64,000 nt of DNA. It comes from Lysobacterales bacterium. Its GTDB lineage: Bacteria > Pseudomonadota > Gammaproteobacteria > Xanthomonadales > SZUA-38. The notes beneath the pieces are model-generated. The model had not been told where the DNA came from. It saw nothing but the letters and a program-made list of their open reading frames with translations, and did not search any database. The stretch is from the NCBI GenBank assembly GCA_030065125.1, contig JASJDM010000023.1, positions 62,001 through 126,000 on the forward strand. Reading direction: 5' to 3'. Below are positions 16,261 through 25,998 of this stretch, piece after piece (within the stretch, counting starts at the first letter, position 1; each line of letters opens with the position of its first letter). The position numbers and the translations under genes were made by a program.

Positions 16261-18419
16261 GGCCCGTCCCCAGGTCCGGCCGCGCCGTAGTAGCCCTCCA
16301 GGCCCAGCCGCGCCACCTGGGCATGGACTTCCAGGGCGTGGGCTTTGAGCGGGCTGTCCGGCAGTCGGCCCAGCGCCGCCGCGGCCTCGGGCTGACCGGA
16401 AAGCGCCAGCCCAAGCCGGGCATGGACGGACAATTCCTGCTGGGCCTGTTCCGGCCTGAAGTGAATCGATCCGTGTTCGGCCGGCCCCCGCCAGAAATCA
16501 GGCTGACTGGCCCGGGCCAGAAGATCCAGAGCCTCGGGATAGTCACCTCGGCTGGACAGGTAGCCCAGCGCCATCAGAGCGCTGGTCCGCGCCCTGAAAT
16601 CCGCAGGCGTCAGGGCCTGGGCGGTCGGGCGCTCCAGCATCTGCTGCAGGGGCACGAAAGCCTCAGCGCTGCCGATCAGACCCAGCAGCACTGCGGCGTT
16701 GGACCAGTGGGCCTGGCTGGCCGGATCCTCCAGGACCTGCAGCAGTGTCTGCTCGCTGGCGTCCAGCTGGTCGCCGGCATACTGCCGGGCCTGGTCGATG
16801 GATATGCCGTGCACGTGGGTGCGGCGCACAAAGTCCTCCACGGCAAGCGGCACTTCCCCGACAGATGCGGAGGCATTCGCGATGGAATCGCCGCGAATCT
16901 GACGGCACTCTGCGGCGCTGAGCCTGTTGCTCGACGGTGACAGTGCGGGATTCATCAACATGTCGGCCACATTCGTGTCCGGCAGGCCCACCAAATGACC
17001 CAGCTGGTGTACCAGCAGGGCCGCATCCTGGGGGCTTGGATACACCAGGGCATGCCCCTTCTGCCCGGGGCTGCCGCAAGCCAGGATCCCCGGCCGCGTC
17101 TTGCCGCACCAGGTGATGGCATTGGCCAGGTGAAGCTGAGCCCTGCCCCCGGTAGCCTTTGCCATGGCCGCTGGGGTATGGATGGAATTGAGGTCCGCCA
17201 CAGGGTTGATACGCCCACGATGGCTCACTGACACGCCACAGGATACGTCTCCTTCCCCGTCGCTGAGCAGGATCGTGTTGCTGGCGCGGGAAATGGGAAT
17301 CAGCCGGTAGCGGTCGGCTGGATTGTCGGGGCCGCGAGTCGCGATCAGCCGGTGGAACACGGTGGCCGGCCAGGACCGCTGCCACAGGTCCCCATCGGTG
17401 CCGCGCACGAAGCAGTCCACGCGATCCACCCCCCAGGATGTACAGGACGGGTGGTTTCTCATCCTGCCGCCCAGGCTGACCCAGGGTAGCCACTTGCCGC
17501 CCACGGCTCCGATGTGGGCGAGGCCGCCGTCGGCGCCCTGCAGGAAGCAATCGATCAGGCCGGGACCCCGGGAAATGCACTCCGGATCATCCGCCAGGTC
17601 GCCGCCCAGGGACTGCCATCGTTCATCCCATTTTGCGCCGGTGCGGCCGCGATAAAACAGCTGGTTGTTGCCGCCACGCACAATGCAATCCAGCTGCCTG
17701 GGGCCGGTCCGAATGCAGGCTGGCCGACCCGCACTTCTACCGCCCAGGACCTGCCAGTCACTCCACCGGCCCTCACGCCTGGCGTTCCAGAGGACTGCGC
17801 CGTCCTCATCGACGCCCAGGCAGTCCACCTCGCCGCCGTCTCCGCCGTCTCCGCTGACGCAGGTGGGGCGTCCCGCCACCGGGCCACCGATGCGCTGCGG
17901 TTCATTCCCCGGCGTGACCTGCCACAGGGTCTGGTCCTGTGCGGAACGGGCAAAACAGGTAATTCGATCTACGGAGCCTGCCGTCAGGCAGACCGGCTGA
18001 TCGCTGGCGGAAAACGCAAGGGTCTCCCAGCCCCCCCGGCCCGCGGCGCTTGAGGTCAGTCGCGACAGCTGGCCGCCCCGGGAAACGCCGATGCAGTGGA
18101 ATTGCCCATCCCCCGCCAGAGTGCACTCCGGCGGCGTGGTGAGCTGGCCTTCCAGGGAGCGCCAGCTTGACCAGCGGAGTTTTCGCCATTCACGAATCCA
18201 CAGGGCCCCGCGATGGTCGCGGATGAAACACTGCAGGTAATCGGGGCGGGCAGACAGGCATTGAGGCTGCTCAAGCAGAGCGGCAAAGTCGACGGGACGT
18301 CCTGCCGACGCAAATCCTGACCAGGGGCCGACCAGGGCGCCCGGCGGTGCCGCCGGCGGGTCCTCGCTCTGACCGGGCAGTGACAGGAGCAGGGTGCTGA
18401 GAAAAAGCAGAATTTTCAC
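16257..18419 (-). CDS. Secreted seven-bladed propeller with degenerate metalloprotease and helical-repeat domains
   Basis: A 720-residue exported protein (GTG start, signal [16 protein letters not shown]). Residues 50-355 contain seven repeats of about 45 residues with the pattern C-x9-12-C-F/I-x-R-G-x-D-G-x-L-W followed by W-x-x-W-x-S-L-G-G; the seven Cys pairs are 54/64, 99/109, 144/155, 187/200, 235/245, 281/291 and 326/336. This resembles PLL-type fucose lectin or sialidase-like propellers. Residues 370-510 look like a metzincin, but the zinc motif is [11 protein letters not shown] (471-481), with Gln for Glu and Asp for the third His, so it is probably inactive. Residues 545-715 are HEAT-like helices. 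Likely a binding protein. Confidence 0.7.
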   Translation of the reverse strand: MKILLFLSTLLLSLPGQSEDPPAAPPGALVGPWSGFASAGRPVDFAALLEQPQCLSARPDYLQCFIRDHRGALWIREWRKLRWSSWRSLEGQLTTPPECTLAGDGQFHCIGVSRGGQLSRLTSSAAGRGGWETLAFSASDQPVCLTAGSVDRITCFARSAQDQTLWQVTPGNEPQRIGGPVAGRPTCVSGDGGDGGEVDCLGVDEDGAVLWNARREGRWSDWQVLGGRSAGRPACIRTGPRQLDCIVRGGNNQLFYRGRTGAKWDERWQSLGGDLADDPECISRGPGLIDCFLQGADGGLAHIGAVGGKWLPWVSLGGRMRNHPSCTSWGVDRVDCFVRGTDGDLWQRSWPATVFHRLIATRGPDNPADRYRLIPISRASNTILLSDGEGDVSCGVSVSHRGRINPVADLNSIHTPAAMAKATGGRAQLHLANAITWCGKTRPGILACGSPGQKGHALVYPSPQDAALLVHQLGHLVGLPDTNVADMLMNPALSPSSNRLSAAECRQIRGDSIANASASVGEVPLAVEDFVRRTHVHGISIDQARQYAGDQLDASEQTLLQVLEDPASQAHWSNAAVLLGLIGSAEAFVPLQQMLERPTAQALTPADFRARTSALMALGYLSSRGDYPEALDLLARASQPDFWRGPAEHGSIHFRPEQAQQELSVHARLGLALSGQPEAAAALGRLPDSPLKAHALEVHAQVARLGLEGYYGAAGPGDGP

Positions 18420-18491
18420 GGGTATGGAAGATTGGTTCTGGTCCAGGGTTGCCGGCGCGGAACAGGGCCGGGCGACTGGTACAATCCCATC

Positions 18492-19712
18492 ATGGAATCT
18501 GAATCAGTGCAATGCCGCCGCGCCATCCTGCTGGTGCTGGACTCTCTGGGTATCGGAGCCACCGATGACGCGGACCAGTTCGGTGATGTCGGGGCCGATA
18601 CCCTGGGGCACCTGGCCGAGCGATTTGCCCGGCATAGCGACACGGTGCTGGACATTCCGAACCTGTCGGCGCTGGGTCTGGTTCGCGCCCACCGGGAAAG
18701 TACCGGGACCGACGCCCGCATCGCGCCGCCATCGCTGCCCGCCCGCGGAGCCTGGGGTTATGCCCGGGAGCTGTCCAGCGGAAAAGATACGCCGAGCGGC
18801 CACTGGGAGATGGCTGGAGTTCCGGTGTTATTCGACTGGGGATACTTCCCGCCGGGAGAAGACTGTTTCCCGGACAGCCTGCTCAAGGACCTGGTGACAG
18901 AGGCGGATCTGCCGGGCGTGCTGGGAAACCGGCACAGTTCCGGCACCGTGATCATCCAGCAGCTGGGCAGCGAACACATGGCCACGGGCAAACCCATCGT
19001 ATACACCTCGGCCGACAGCGTGTTTCAGATCGCTGCCCACGAACAGGCCTTTGGCCTTGAGCGTCTATACCAGGTATGCCAGGTGGCCCGGCGGCTGGTG
19101 GACCCGTACAACGTGGGGCGGGTCATTGCGCGGCCCTTTGTGGGGGATGGCCCAGAGTCCTTTCAGCGTACCGGCAACCGCCGCGACTACGCGGTGCCGC
19201 CGCCCGATCCAACCCTGCTGGACCGCCTGGTGGAAAGCGGTGGGGAGGTCATTTCCGTTGGCAAGATAGCCGACATTTTCGCCCACCAGGGGATTTCCCG
19301 AAAGATCAAGGCAAACGGCATCGACGGGCTGTTTGACGCCACCCTGTCCGCCCTGGGGCAGGCCGGTGACCGCAGCCTGGTGTTCACCAATTTCGTCGAT
19401 TTTGACTCGAGCTTTGGCCACCGCCGCGACCCGGTGGGATACGCCGAGGCACTTGCCCGGTTGGACGCGCGCCTGCCCGAGCTGTTCTCGGCCATGGCTC
19501 CGACGGACCTGCTTGTGGTCACCGCCGATCACGGCTGCGACCCGACCTGGGAAGGCAGTGACCACACCCGTGAGCACGTACCGGTTCTGGTCAGCGGCGC
19601 CGGCGTGAAACCGCAATCCCTGGGCCAGCGCCAGACATTCGCTGATATCGGCCAAAGCCTGTGTGATTTTTTTGGCCTGCCATCAATGAATTACGGCAGC
19701 TCTTTCCTGTAG
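18492..19712 (+). CDS. deoB: Phosphopentomutase
   Basis: Converts deoxyribose- or ribose-1-phosphate to the 5-phosphate in nucleoside salvage; cytoplasmic, Mn-dependent alkaline-phosphatase-superfamily enzyme. The 406-residue product has the metal-site signature VLDSLGIGA (Asp17), the active-site strip [13 protein letters not shown] (most family members read TTGHWE, so Ser replaces the second Thr), [29 protein letters not shown] and [14 protein letters not shown] 18492 gives the family-typical N-terminus; no strong Shine-Dalgarno precedes it. First gene of the deoB-deoA-deoD run. Confidence 0.93.
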   Translation: MESESVQCRRAILLVLDSLGIGATDDADQFGDVGADTLGHLAERFARHSDTVLDIPNLSALGLVRAHRESTGTDARIAPPSLPARGAWGYARELSSGKDTPSGHWEMAGVPVLFDWGYFPPGEDCFPDSLLKDLVTEADLPGVLGNRHSSGTVIIQQLGSEHMATGKPIVYTSADSVFQIAAHEQAFGLERLYQVCQVARRLVDPYNVGRVIARPFVGDGPESFQRTGNRRDYAVPPPDPTLLDRLVESGGEVISVGKIADIFAHQGISRKIKANGIDGLFDATLSALGQAGDRSLVFTNFVDFDSSFGHRRDPVGYAEALARLDARLPELFSAMAPTDLLVVTADHGCDPTWEGSDHTREHVPVLVSGAGVKPQSLGQRQTFADIGQSLCDFFGLPSMNYGSSFL

Positions 19713-19742
19713 ACTTGCGCCATGAACAAAACCTCATCCACG

Positions 19743-19762
19743 GGCGCTGGTGCGCCTTTTTT
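19743..19762 (+). terminator. Intrinsic terminator or attenuator between deoB and deoA
   Basis: GGCGC (19743-19747), loop TGGT, GCGCC (19752-19756), then six T (19757-19762). The stem is short but all G-C. It lies 30 bases after the deoB stop and just before the deoA start, so part of the transcripts probably end here and deoA/deoD output may be lowered relative to deoB. Confidence 0.6.
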
Positions 19763-19783
19763 GTTTTACCGGGATACGGATCG

Positions 19784-21070
19784 GTGGCGGAAATCAGCAT
19801 AGTCGACATCATCCGCAGCAAGCGGGACGGGGAAACCCTGACGGCGGAGCAGTGCGATACCCTGGCAGCGCGGGTCACCGACCACAGCGTCAGTGACGCC
19901 CAGGTGGGCGCCTTCCTGATGGCGGCCTACTGCCGCGGCATGTCGGTATCCGAGAGCGCTGCCCTGACCCGGGCCATGGCTGCATCGGGCTGGCAGGCAG
20001 ATTGGGGTTCCTTCGACCTGGACGGCCCCACCGTGGACAAGCACTCCACCGGCGGGCTGGGGGACATCATCAGCTTCCTGCTGGCGCCCATGCTGGCGGC
20101 CTGTGGCGCCTATGTGCCGATGATCTCCGGGCGCTCGCTGGAACATACCGGGGGCACGGTGGACAAGCTGGAGAGTATTCCCGGCTACAACCCGTTTCCC
20201 GAACCTGCGCGGTTTCAGCAGGTCGTTGCCCGGGAGGGGCTGGCCCTCGTCGGGCAGACCGCCCAGATGGTACCCGCCGACCAGCGGCTTTACTCGGTGC
20301 GTGATCAAACCGCCACCGTTTCGTCGTTGCCGCTGATTGCCGCCTCCATTCTGTCGAAAAAAGTGGCCGAAGGGCTGCAGGCGCTGGTGATCGATCTGAA
20401 GGTGGGCAGCGGGGCTTTCATGCGCAGCCCGTCAGACGGTGAGCCGCTGCGGGACATGCTCAAAGGGGTCGCCGAAGCCTGCGGGCTCAACTGCAGCGTG
20501 TTGTTTACCGACATGGATCAGCCCCTGGCCTGCTGCGTGGGAGACGGCCTGGAAATGCGGGAAGCCCTGGCCTACCTGCGCGGCGACCGGCGCACTGACC
20601 GGCTGCACCGGGTCAACCTGCAGCTCGGAACCGAGCTGCTGATGGCCTGCGGGATCAGCACCAGTGCCGACGAAGCCCGCGAGCGTTTGCAGCGCGCGCT
20701 GGAATCCGGCGCGGCCGCGGAGCGGTTCCAGCGGATGGTGGTTGCCCTGGACGGACCAACCGATCTGCTGGACAGCCCGGACCGTCACCTGGAGTTGGGG
20801 CCGGTCCAGCGACCTGTACCGGCGCAGCATGCCGGCCGGGTCAATGGCGTCGATGGCCGCCTGCTGGGACACGCGGTGCACGATGCGGCGCGGCTGCCCG
20901 GGCAGCACCGGTTTGACCACCGGGTGGGTTTCGCCGAGCTGGTGGAGCTGGGGCAGGACGTGGTGCAGGGAGAACCGCTGGCCGTGGTCCACGGACGGGA
21001 TGAACCTGAAACTGAACAACTGGTGGACTGCGTGACCCGGGCGGTGACGCTGTCCACGGAGAACAGCTGA
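19784..21070 (+). CDS. deoA: Thymidine phosphorylase
   Basis: Cleaves thymidine with phosphate to thymine and deoxyribose-1-phosphate, the substrate of DeoB. The 428-residue product has the family signature SGRSLEHTGGTVDKLESIPG, the phosphate/substrate strip DKHSTGGLGD and LKVGSGAFM. GTG 19784 gives the usual N-terminus (AEISIVDIIRSKRDG); an upstream TTG at 19715 would run through the terminator hairpin. The stop overlaps the deoD start by one base (TGATG). Helical and alpha/beta domains are complete and no truncation is seen. Confidence 0.93.
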   Translation: MAEISIVDIIRSKRDGETLTAEQCDTLAARVTDHSVSDAQVGAFLMAAYCRGMSVSESAALTRAMAASGWQADWGSFDLDGPTVDKHSTGGLGDIISFLLAPMLAACGAYVPMISGRSLEHTGGTVDKLESIPGYNPFPEPARFQQVVAREGLALVGQTAQMVPADQRLYSVRDQTATVSSLPLIAASILSKKVAEGLQALVIDLKVGSGAFMRSPSDGEPLRDMLKGVAEACGLNCSVLFTDMDQPLACCVGDGLEMREALAYLRGDRRTDRLHRVNLQLGTELLMACGISTSADEARERLQRALESGAAAERFQRMVVALDGPTDLLDSPDRHLELGPVQRPVPAQHAGRVNGVDGRLLGHAVHDAARLPGQHRFDHRVGFAELVELGQDVVQGEPLAVVHGRDEPETEQLVDCVTRAVTLSTENS

Positions 21071-21777
21071 TGCCAACGCCCCATATCGAAGCCGGCCCCG
21101 ATGCCTTTGCCGAGCTCGTGCTGCTGCCCGGCGACCCATTGAGGGCCCAGGAGATTGCAGAAGGATTTTTCACCGACCCGGTGCGGGTGACGGCCGTTCG
21201 CAACATGTACGGATTCACCGGAACTTTCGCCGGAAAACCGGTATCGGTCATGGGTTCGGGCATGGGCATTCCTTCCATGCTGATCTACGCCACTGAGCTG
21301 GTGCGGGAATACGGCGTCCAGCGAATTGTCCGGGTGGGGACCTGCGGCTCGGTCTCGCCGCGGCTGCGGCTGGGCGACCTGTTCCTGGCGTCCGGTGCGG
21401 GAACAGACTCCAGCGTCAACCGGATTCGCTTCAAGGGATACGACCTGGGCGCCACACCCAGCTTTGACCTGCTGAACCGGGTCTACCAGAAAGCCGTTGA
21501 GCATGAGCTGCCCGTCCAGGTTGGCCCGGTGTTTTCGACCGATCTGTTTTACGCGGCGGATCCGGAGCAGGTATCGCTGCTGGAGCAGTTCGGGTTCCTG
21601 GGGATCGAGATGGAAGCCGCCGGGCTGTACGGCCTGGCCATGCAGGAAGGGTTTGAGGCGCTGGCGGTGATGGTAGCTACCGACAGCCTGCTGACCCACG
21701 AGTCTGTATCACCCGAGATGCGCCAGAGCGGACCGCGCAACGCCATCCAGGTTGCGCTCGAGGCCCTGCTTGGATGA
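21070..21777 (+). CDS. deoD: Purine-nucleoside phosphorylase (DeoD type)
   Basis: Hexameric PNP that splits purine nucleosides with phosphate. The 235-residue product begins MPTPHIEA, typical of DeoD. Visible motifs: LLPGDPLRA (phosphate loop), GSGMGIPSMLIYATEL, RVGTCGSV, and GIEMEAAGLYGLA for ribose binding. The catalytic Asp lies in VMVATDSLLTHE, where most DeoD proteins read SDHI or SDHL; Asp is kept, so activity is expected. Translation is coupled to deoA. With deoB this makes a compact nucleoside catabolic operon without deoC in view. Confidence 0.93.
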   Translation: MPTPHIEAGPDAFAELVLLPGDPLRAQEIAEGFFTDPVRVTAVRNMYGFTGTFAGKPVSVMGSGMGIPSMLIYATELVREYGVQRIVRVGTCGSVSPRLRLGDLFLASGAGTDSSVNRIRFKGYDLGATPSFDLLNRVYQKAVEHELPVQVGPVFSTDLFYAADPEQVSLLEQFGFLGIEMEAAGLYGLAMQEGFEALAVMVATDSLLTHESVSPEMRQSGPRNAIQVALEALLG

Positions 21778-21784
21778 GAGTCTT

Positions 21785-22348
21785 ATGAATCTGTTGAGTC
21801 ACCGCGTCATACTCCTTGCCGGCGTCTTCGCAACCAGCCTGGTGCTGGCGGAATCGCCTTCAGCGCCAGCCGGCTTCAGCACGGGACCGGCCATACAAGG
21901 CTACGGTCCGGTCAGCGACATCCCCGACCCGGATTTCAGCCTGCCCACGGACCGCAAGTACCGCGTTGTTTTCGACGTGGCGCGTACCCCGGATGACCCG
22001 GCAGAGCTGAATCGCCGTATCGAAACGGTGGCCCGGTTCATGAACATGCATGTACGGGCGGGGGTGAAGCCGGAAAACCTGGAACTTGCCCTGGTGATCC
22101 ACGGGGCCGCCGGGAAAGACATGCTGAAGCACGCGGCTTACGAAGACCAGTTCCTGGTGGAGAATCCGAACCTGGAGCTGCTGGACCGGTTGAAATCGGC
22201 GGGTGTGGGGATCTTTCTGTGCGGCCAGACCGCGGCAGCGCGGGGCTGGAGCCGCAAGGATCTGGCTGAATCGGTGTCCCTGGCGACCTCAGCCATGACG
22301 GTGCTGGTGGACTACCAGAGCCGGGGCTATTCCCTGATTGCTTTTTGA
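21785..22348 (+). CDS. Exported DsrE family protein
   Basis: A 187-residue protein with a signal peptide (ILLAGVFATSLVLA). Residues 60-185 match the DsrE/DsrF/TusD fold: KYRVVFDVARTPDDP, LELALVIHGAAGKDML and GVGIFLCGQTAAARGW, with Cys in the conserved FLCGQT site. Exported DsrE-like proteins of this kind are common in Proteobacteria; sulfur-carrier activity is assumed from the family and not shown. It starts 7 bases after deoD, so it is at the end of the nucleoside salvage operon, without an obvious pathway link. An inverted repeat GCCCGGG/CCCGGGC at 22355-22375 follows the stop. Confidence 0.82.
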   Translation: MNLLSHRVILLAGVFATSLVLAESPSAPAGFSTGPAIQGYGPVSDIPDPDFSLPTDRKYRVVFDVARTPDDPAELNRRIETVARFMNMHVRAGVKPENLELALVIHGAAGKDMLKHAAYEDQFLVENPNLELLDRLKSAGVGIFLCGQTAAARGWSRKDLAESVSLATSAMTVLVDYQSRGYSLIAF

Positions 22349-22354
22349 GCCGGA

Positions 22355-22375
22355 GCCCGGGCCTGGTACCCGGGC
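22355..22375. terminator. Hairpin between convergent genes
   Basis: GCCCGGG (22355-22361), seven-base loop, CCCGGGC (22369-22375) between the convergent DsrE and YHYH-type genes. It has no T run on either strand, so it could only be a weak or factor-assisted terminator. Confidence 0.4.
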
Positions 22376-22399
22376 GACTAATGAGGTGTCACGGCCAGC

Positions 22400-22654
22400 C
22401 TAGCTTGGGTCCACGTCGCCCTCGGGCTGTCCCGCGCTGCTTTCGCCCTTGGCGGCGATACGTGCCTGAATCAGGGCGCGGCGGGCTTCCTGCTCGTTCT
22501 TGAACCGTCGGTCCTTCAGTTCACCCTGGTGACAATGGTAATCCTGGTGGCGCTTGCCCTTGTGGCAACCATCCTTGTTCAGGGGCGCTTCGCTGTGGCC
22601 ATAGGCTGAACCGGCAAACGCCAGCGCCAGTGCCAGAACCATGAATCGAAACAT
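22400..22654 (-). CDS. Small exported YHYH-type protein
   Basis: An 84-residue protein with a signal peptide (MVLALALAFAGSAYG). The mature part begins HSEAPLNKDGCHKGKRHQD and continues YHCHQG, the C-H-x(8-9)-H-C-H pattern of the short YHYH-domain proteins, which may bind metal through Cys and His. It has a charged tail (ARRALIQARIAAKGE). Function unknown. The ATG is preceded by GGAGA at 10 bases. Confidence 0.7.
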   Translation of the reverse strand: MFRFMVLALALAFAGSAYGHSEAPLNKDGCHKGKRHQDYHCHQGELKDRRFKNEQEARRALIQARIAAKGESSAGQPEGDVDPS

Positions 22655-22770
22655 GATGGGAAATCTCCGTGTTATCCCGTACGCACCAGTTTAACAGGGC
22701 GCCGCCCGCGCCGCCCGCTGATTCCTCCGGGCGGCGCACAAAACCCGCTGGGCGGTGCCGGCGGTGGCGC

Positions 22771-24183
22771 CTAGACCATGAATCCCAGGTCGCTGCTGCT
22801 GAAGTTTCCGAGGTTGGGAAACACGTTGGCCAGGTCGCCGCTCTGGACCCCCAGCCACGACGCCAGGGTAGCGGCATACTGTTCCACGCTCAGGGTGGGA
22901 ACGATCCGTCCCCGATCGATGTCATCCGGGCCTTCCAGGGTGAGATCGGGCAGGGTGCCGTAAATCTGGCCGCCGGCAACGGCGTCACCCATCACAAACT
23001 GGTGGCCGCCCCAGCCATGGTCGGTACCGTTACCGTTGCTGTTCAGGGTGCGGCTGAACTCGGTCTGGGTAAAGGTGGTGACATTGGAGGAGACGTTGTT
23101 CTGACCCGGCGCGTTCAGTTCCTGCAGGGCTGCATCGAAGGCGGCGGCGGCGCCGTCCAGATCCTGCAGCAGTCCCGGCAGGTTCGCGTTCTGGCCGTCA
23201 TGGGTATCCCAGCCCCAGTTTCCGACAACAAAGGTCTGACGGCTGACGCCCAGGGCAGACCGGATGCCGATCATGCGGGCCACCATGTGCAGCTGCTGAC
23301 CCAGCCAGGTATCCGGGAAGACGGTGGCCAGGGGCGTGGCCGCGTCCAGCGCGGCGTTGATCATTTCGAAATTGTCCTGGGCGCGGCCCTTGATCACGGC
23401 GTGTTCGCTGGCGTAGATGTTGTCGGCGGTCGCCATCAGCGCTTCGACGGTGGCCAGGCGATTACCGTCAGGGTCCCAGCCGGTGTCGATGCCTACGGGC
23501 CCGTCCGTGCCGATGGAATAAGGAAACACGGACTGCCCCACCTGGATCACGTTGTTGCCGATGACGCTGATGTTCATCGATGGCCCGGGCGCATTCATGC
23601 TGGACAGCAGGTCGGCCACGCGGCCAAACCAGCCGCGGTTCTCCACGCTGTCGGAGTGGGCTTTCTGCCACTGCACCGACTGGTCGGAATGGGAAAACAG
23701 CTGTGGCGGCAGGTTGGCCGATCCACCCAGGATCTGGCTCTTGGTGACCGGCTCGATCATGGAGCCCACGTTGGCCACCACCGCCAGCCTGTTTGAGTTG
23801 AACAGGCTCTGCATGCCGGGCATGTCCGGGTTTAACCCCATGTCGGTGCCGTTCAGCGTCAGAATTGACCCGGGGTTCCAGGTGCCGTTCTGTTCGTTGT
23901 ATCCCACTGCCATGTTCTGGCGCGTCTGGGTATAGACGTTGTAGTCGGTGGCGGGATTACCGGTACCGGCCAGCCGGGGGACCAGCATGTTGTAGGAGTC
24001 GGCGCCGCCTTCCAGCAGGATGCAGACCAGGGCCCGGTAGCCGGATCCCTTGGTGCCCAGGGTGGCCGCCGCCTGGGCGCGCTGCAGCAGCCCGGTGGTT
24101 CCCAGCATGCTGCCGCTGACTGCTGACAGGGCAGCGGCCTGCAGGAATCGGCGTCGGCTCAGTCCATTTTTCGTCGCTTTCAT
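22771..24183 (-). CDS. DUF1501 family protein, Tat-exported
   Basis: A 470-residue protein starting MKATKNGLSRRRFLQAAAL, a twin-arginine signal. ALVCILLEGGADSYNMLVP, DHGWGGHQFVMGDAV and ATLASWLGV are hallmark DUF1501 stretches (alkaline-phosphatase-superfamily fold, unknown substrate). ATG 24183 was preferred to the one six bases earlier because GAGGGAG then sits at a normal distance of about 7 bases. The DUF1800 gene lies directly upstream on the same strand and ends 11 bases before this start. DUF1800 and DUF1501 are found as neighbours in many proteobacteria and planctomycetes, so they probably act on one secreted or surface substrate. Confidence 0.9.
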   Translation of the reverse strand: MKATKNGLSRRRFLQAAALSAVSGSMLGTTGLLQRAQAAATLGTKGSGYRALVCILLEGGADSYNMLVPRLAGTGNPATDYNVYTQTRQNMAVGYNEQNGTWNPGSILTLNGTDMGLNPDMPGMQSLFNSNRLAVVANVGSMIEPVTKSQILGGSANLPPQLFSHSDQSVQWQKAHSDSVENRGWFGRVADLLSSMNAPGPSMNISVIGNNVIQVGQSVFPYSIGTDGPVGIDTGWDPDGNRLATVEALMATADNIYASEHAVIKGRAQDNFEMINAALDAATPLATVFPDTWLGQQLHMVARMIGIRSALGVSRQTFVVGNWGWDTHDGQNANLPGLLQDLDGAAAAFDAALQELNAPGQNNVSSNVTTFTQTEFSRTLNSNGNGTDHGWGGHQFVMGDAVAGGQIYGTLPDLTLEGPDDIDRGRIVPTLSVEQYAATLASWLGVQSGDLANVFPNLGNFSSSDLGFMV

Positions 24184-24194
24184 GTCCATCTCCC

Positions 24195-25910
24195 TCAGCG
24201 TTGCACCATGGACTGCGGTGAGGTCACGACGTAGTAAAGCGCCATGGCAACCCGCAGGTCCGAGTCCTGCACACGGATGTCGTTAATGCCGTCGATCACG
24301 AGCTGGCGCGCCAGCGGGTCCATCCGTCCCTTGAGCAGATCGTCGATGACCTGATCAGTCAGCGCAGTCGCGTCGTCAGCCATGGATAACAGGCGGTTGA
24401 TATTGATCCGGTAATGGGTCTCCCAGGGATACGAGCCCGGTGACCAGACGGGTTGCATCAGCACGCTCCGATACAGGTTGGCCATCGTTGTTACCTGGGT
24501 CTCGGTGGCAACCTGAAATTCCGGGGCGACCAGGCCCTGGGTTTCAATGGCGCCGGGGGGCGTGTAGTCCGGCTTGAAGAAGTTGAACACCGAGGGTGAT
24601 CGCAGGGCGCCCTGGCCGAAGTAGCCCTCGGGACGGTAGATGGCGCCGGGCCAGCTGTTGTTCGGATCAAATCCGGGGTTGAACTGGGCGTCGTAGGTCC
24701 GCAGAAAATGCATGAACTGGAGCAGCGGCTCGCGCAGCTTGCCGTATTCCGCGATGCCCATCTGGTAGCCGTCCAGGGCTTCGTTGTCCAGCAGCACTGC
24801 CTTCAGCACGGCGCCAAGGTCGCCTCGCACGCCGCTGCCGTTATTGTTGAAGGTGGACGCCACCCGGGCAACGTAGTCCGGGCTGGGGTTGCTGGTCACA
24901 AACCGCTGGATCAGGCGCAGCGCCAGGAACGGGCCGACATTGGGGTGATTGAACAGCGTGTCCACCGCCTGCTGCAGGTCCTGCTCAGCGGTCTGGCCGG
25001 CGGGCAGCAGCACGTCCCCCACGATGATTTTTTCCGAGGTGACGTGGTAATTGGCGGGCTGGTCCTGGTTGGGCCGCGTCACGATACAGGGCTCCATGGG
25101 AGCAAGCCAGTTCCATTCAGGCCAGCGCCATTCCCATGGCTCACAGTCGCCGTCGCCGCCATCGGCACCAGCGAAATTCCAGCCCGTGAAGGCCTCGGCC
25201 AGTGCCACGATGTGGCCTTGATTGTAGGTCGGGATGGGCTGGTTCTGGCCGTCAAGCCGAACGCTGCCGTCCAGGTTCAGTTCGACCAGTCCGATGGAAA
25301 ACAGCTGCATGATTTCCCGGGCGTAGTTCTCGTCGGGCTCGATGCCTGCCACCGGATCACGGGTGCTGCGAAACATGCTGAGGTAGTGCCCCATGACCGG
25401 GGTCAGGGTCACCTGCTCCAGCAGGTCCCGGTAGTTGCCGAAGGCGTTTTGAAGCAGCAGGTCGTAGTACGCGGCCAGGGCCAGCGGCTGGCCCTCCAGA
25501 TCGCCGTTGACGTCCGACACCACCAGGATCTGGGACAGCGCAAACGCCATCCGCTGGCGAAGCTGGTCCTCGGCATTGAGTGCCAGGTCCCACCACACCC
25601 GCTGGCGCTCATTCTGTCCGTATTCAGTGCCGAATGCGGCCAGGCGGGGCTGGTGCAGCGTCGGCGGCAGGGCCATCTGCTGGTCCATCCAGCGGGAGAA
25701 GCCCAGGTTGCGCACCGTCGCTATGTCGCTGTTGGTAGCGCCGAAAGTTGCACGCTGCAGAAACGCGTGAGCGTCCGCGTTGTTGTCGGCGCTGCGCGCT
25801 TCGAATGTCTGTCGAAATACCAGGTCGCCGGGCGAAATCTGGGCCGAAGCGACAGTGCTGGTCAGCAGCAGAGCTGACACGATCCAGCGGGTTGGCAAAT
25901 TCCATTTCAT
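24195..25910 (-). CDS. DUF1800 family exported protein
   Basis: A 571-residue protein with a signal peptide (IVSALLLTSTVASAQ) and the family segments AHAFLQRATFGAT, LALNAEDQLRQRMAFALSQ, NYAREIMQLFSIGL, AEAFTGWNF and EKIIVGDVLLPAG. ATG 25910 is preceded by GGGGAGAG at 5 bases; the in-frame start 30 bases upstream is less likely. The mature N-terminus reads SPGDLVFRQTFEAR, close to the C-terminal motif ELVFADGFE of the propeller protein at 27806-31171. Co-transcribed with the DUF1501 gene. Function unknown; an S-layer or surface role is only a guess from location. Confidence 0.9.
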   Translation of the reverse strand: MKWNLPTRWIVSALLLTSTVASAQISPGDLVFRQTFEARSADNNADAHAFLQRATFGATNSDIATVRNLGFSRWMDQQMALPPTLHQPRLAAFGTEYGQNERQRVWWDLALNAEDQLRQRMAFALSQILVVSDVNGDLEGQPLALAAYYDLLLQNAFGNYRDLLEQVTLTPVMGHYLSMFRSTRDPVAGIEPDENYAREIMQLFSIGLVELNLDGSVRLDGQNQPIPTYNQGHIVALAEAFTGWNFAGADGGDGDCEPWEWRWPEWNWLAPMEPCIVTRPNQDQPANYHVTSEKIIVGDVLLPAGQTAEQDLQQAVDTLFNHPNVGPFLALRLIQRFVTSNPSPDYVARVASTFNNNGSGVRGDLGAVLKAVLLDNEALDGYQMGIAEYGKLREPLLQFMHFLRTYDAQFNPGFDPNNSWPGAIYRPEGYFGQGALRSPSVFNFFKPDYTPPGAIETQGLVAPEFQVATETQVTTMANLYRSVLMQPVWSPGSYPWETHYRININRLLSMADDATALTDQVIDDLLKGRMDPLARQLVIDGINDIRVQDSDLRVAMALYYVVTSPQSMVQR

Positions 25911-25998
25911 ATGACTCTCCCCAGAGTGGCTGCTGCGCAACTAACCCCTGTGCTATGTTGCGCGCTTGCTATTTGAACACGGGCGGGATTAGAAAAAA

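Noticed and set aside
19722..19802. Possible 26-codon leader peptide before deoA
   Set aside because: ATG without a good Shine-Dalgarno; mentioned only as an option with the hairpin.
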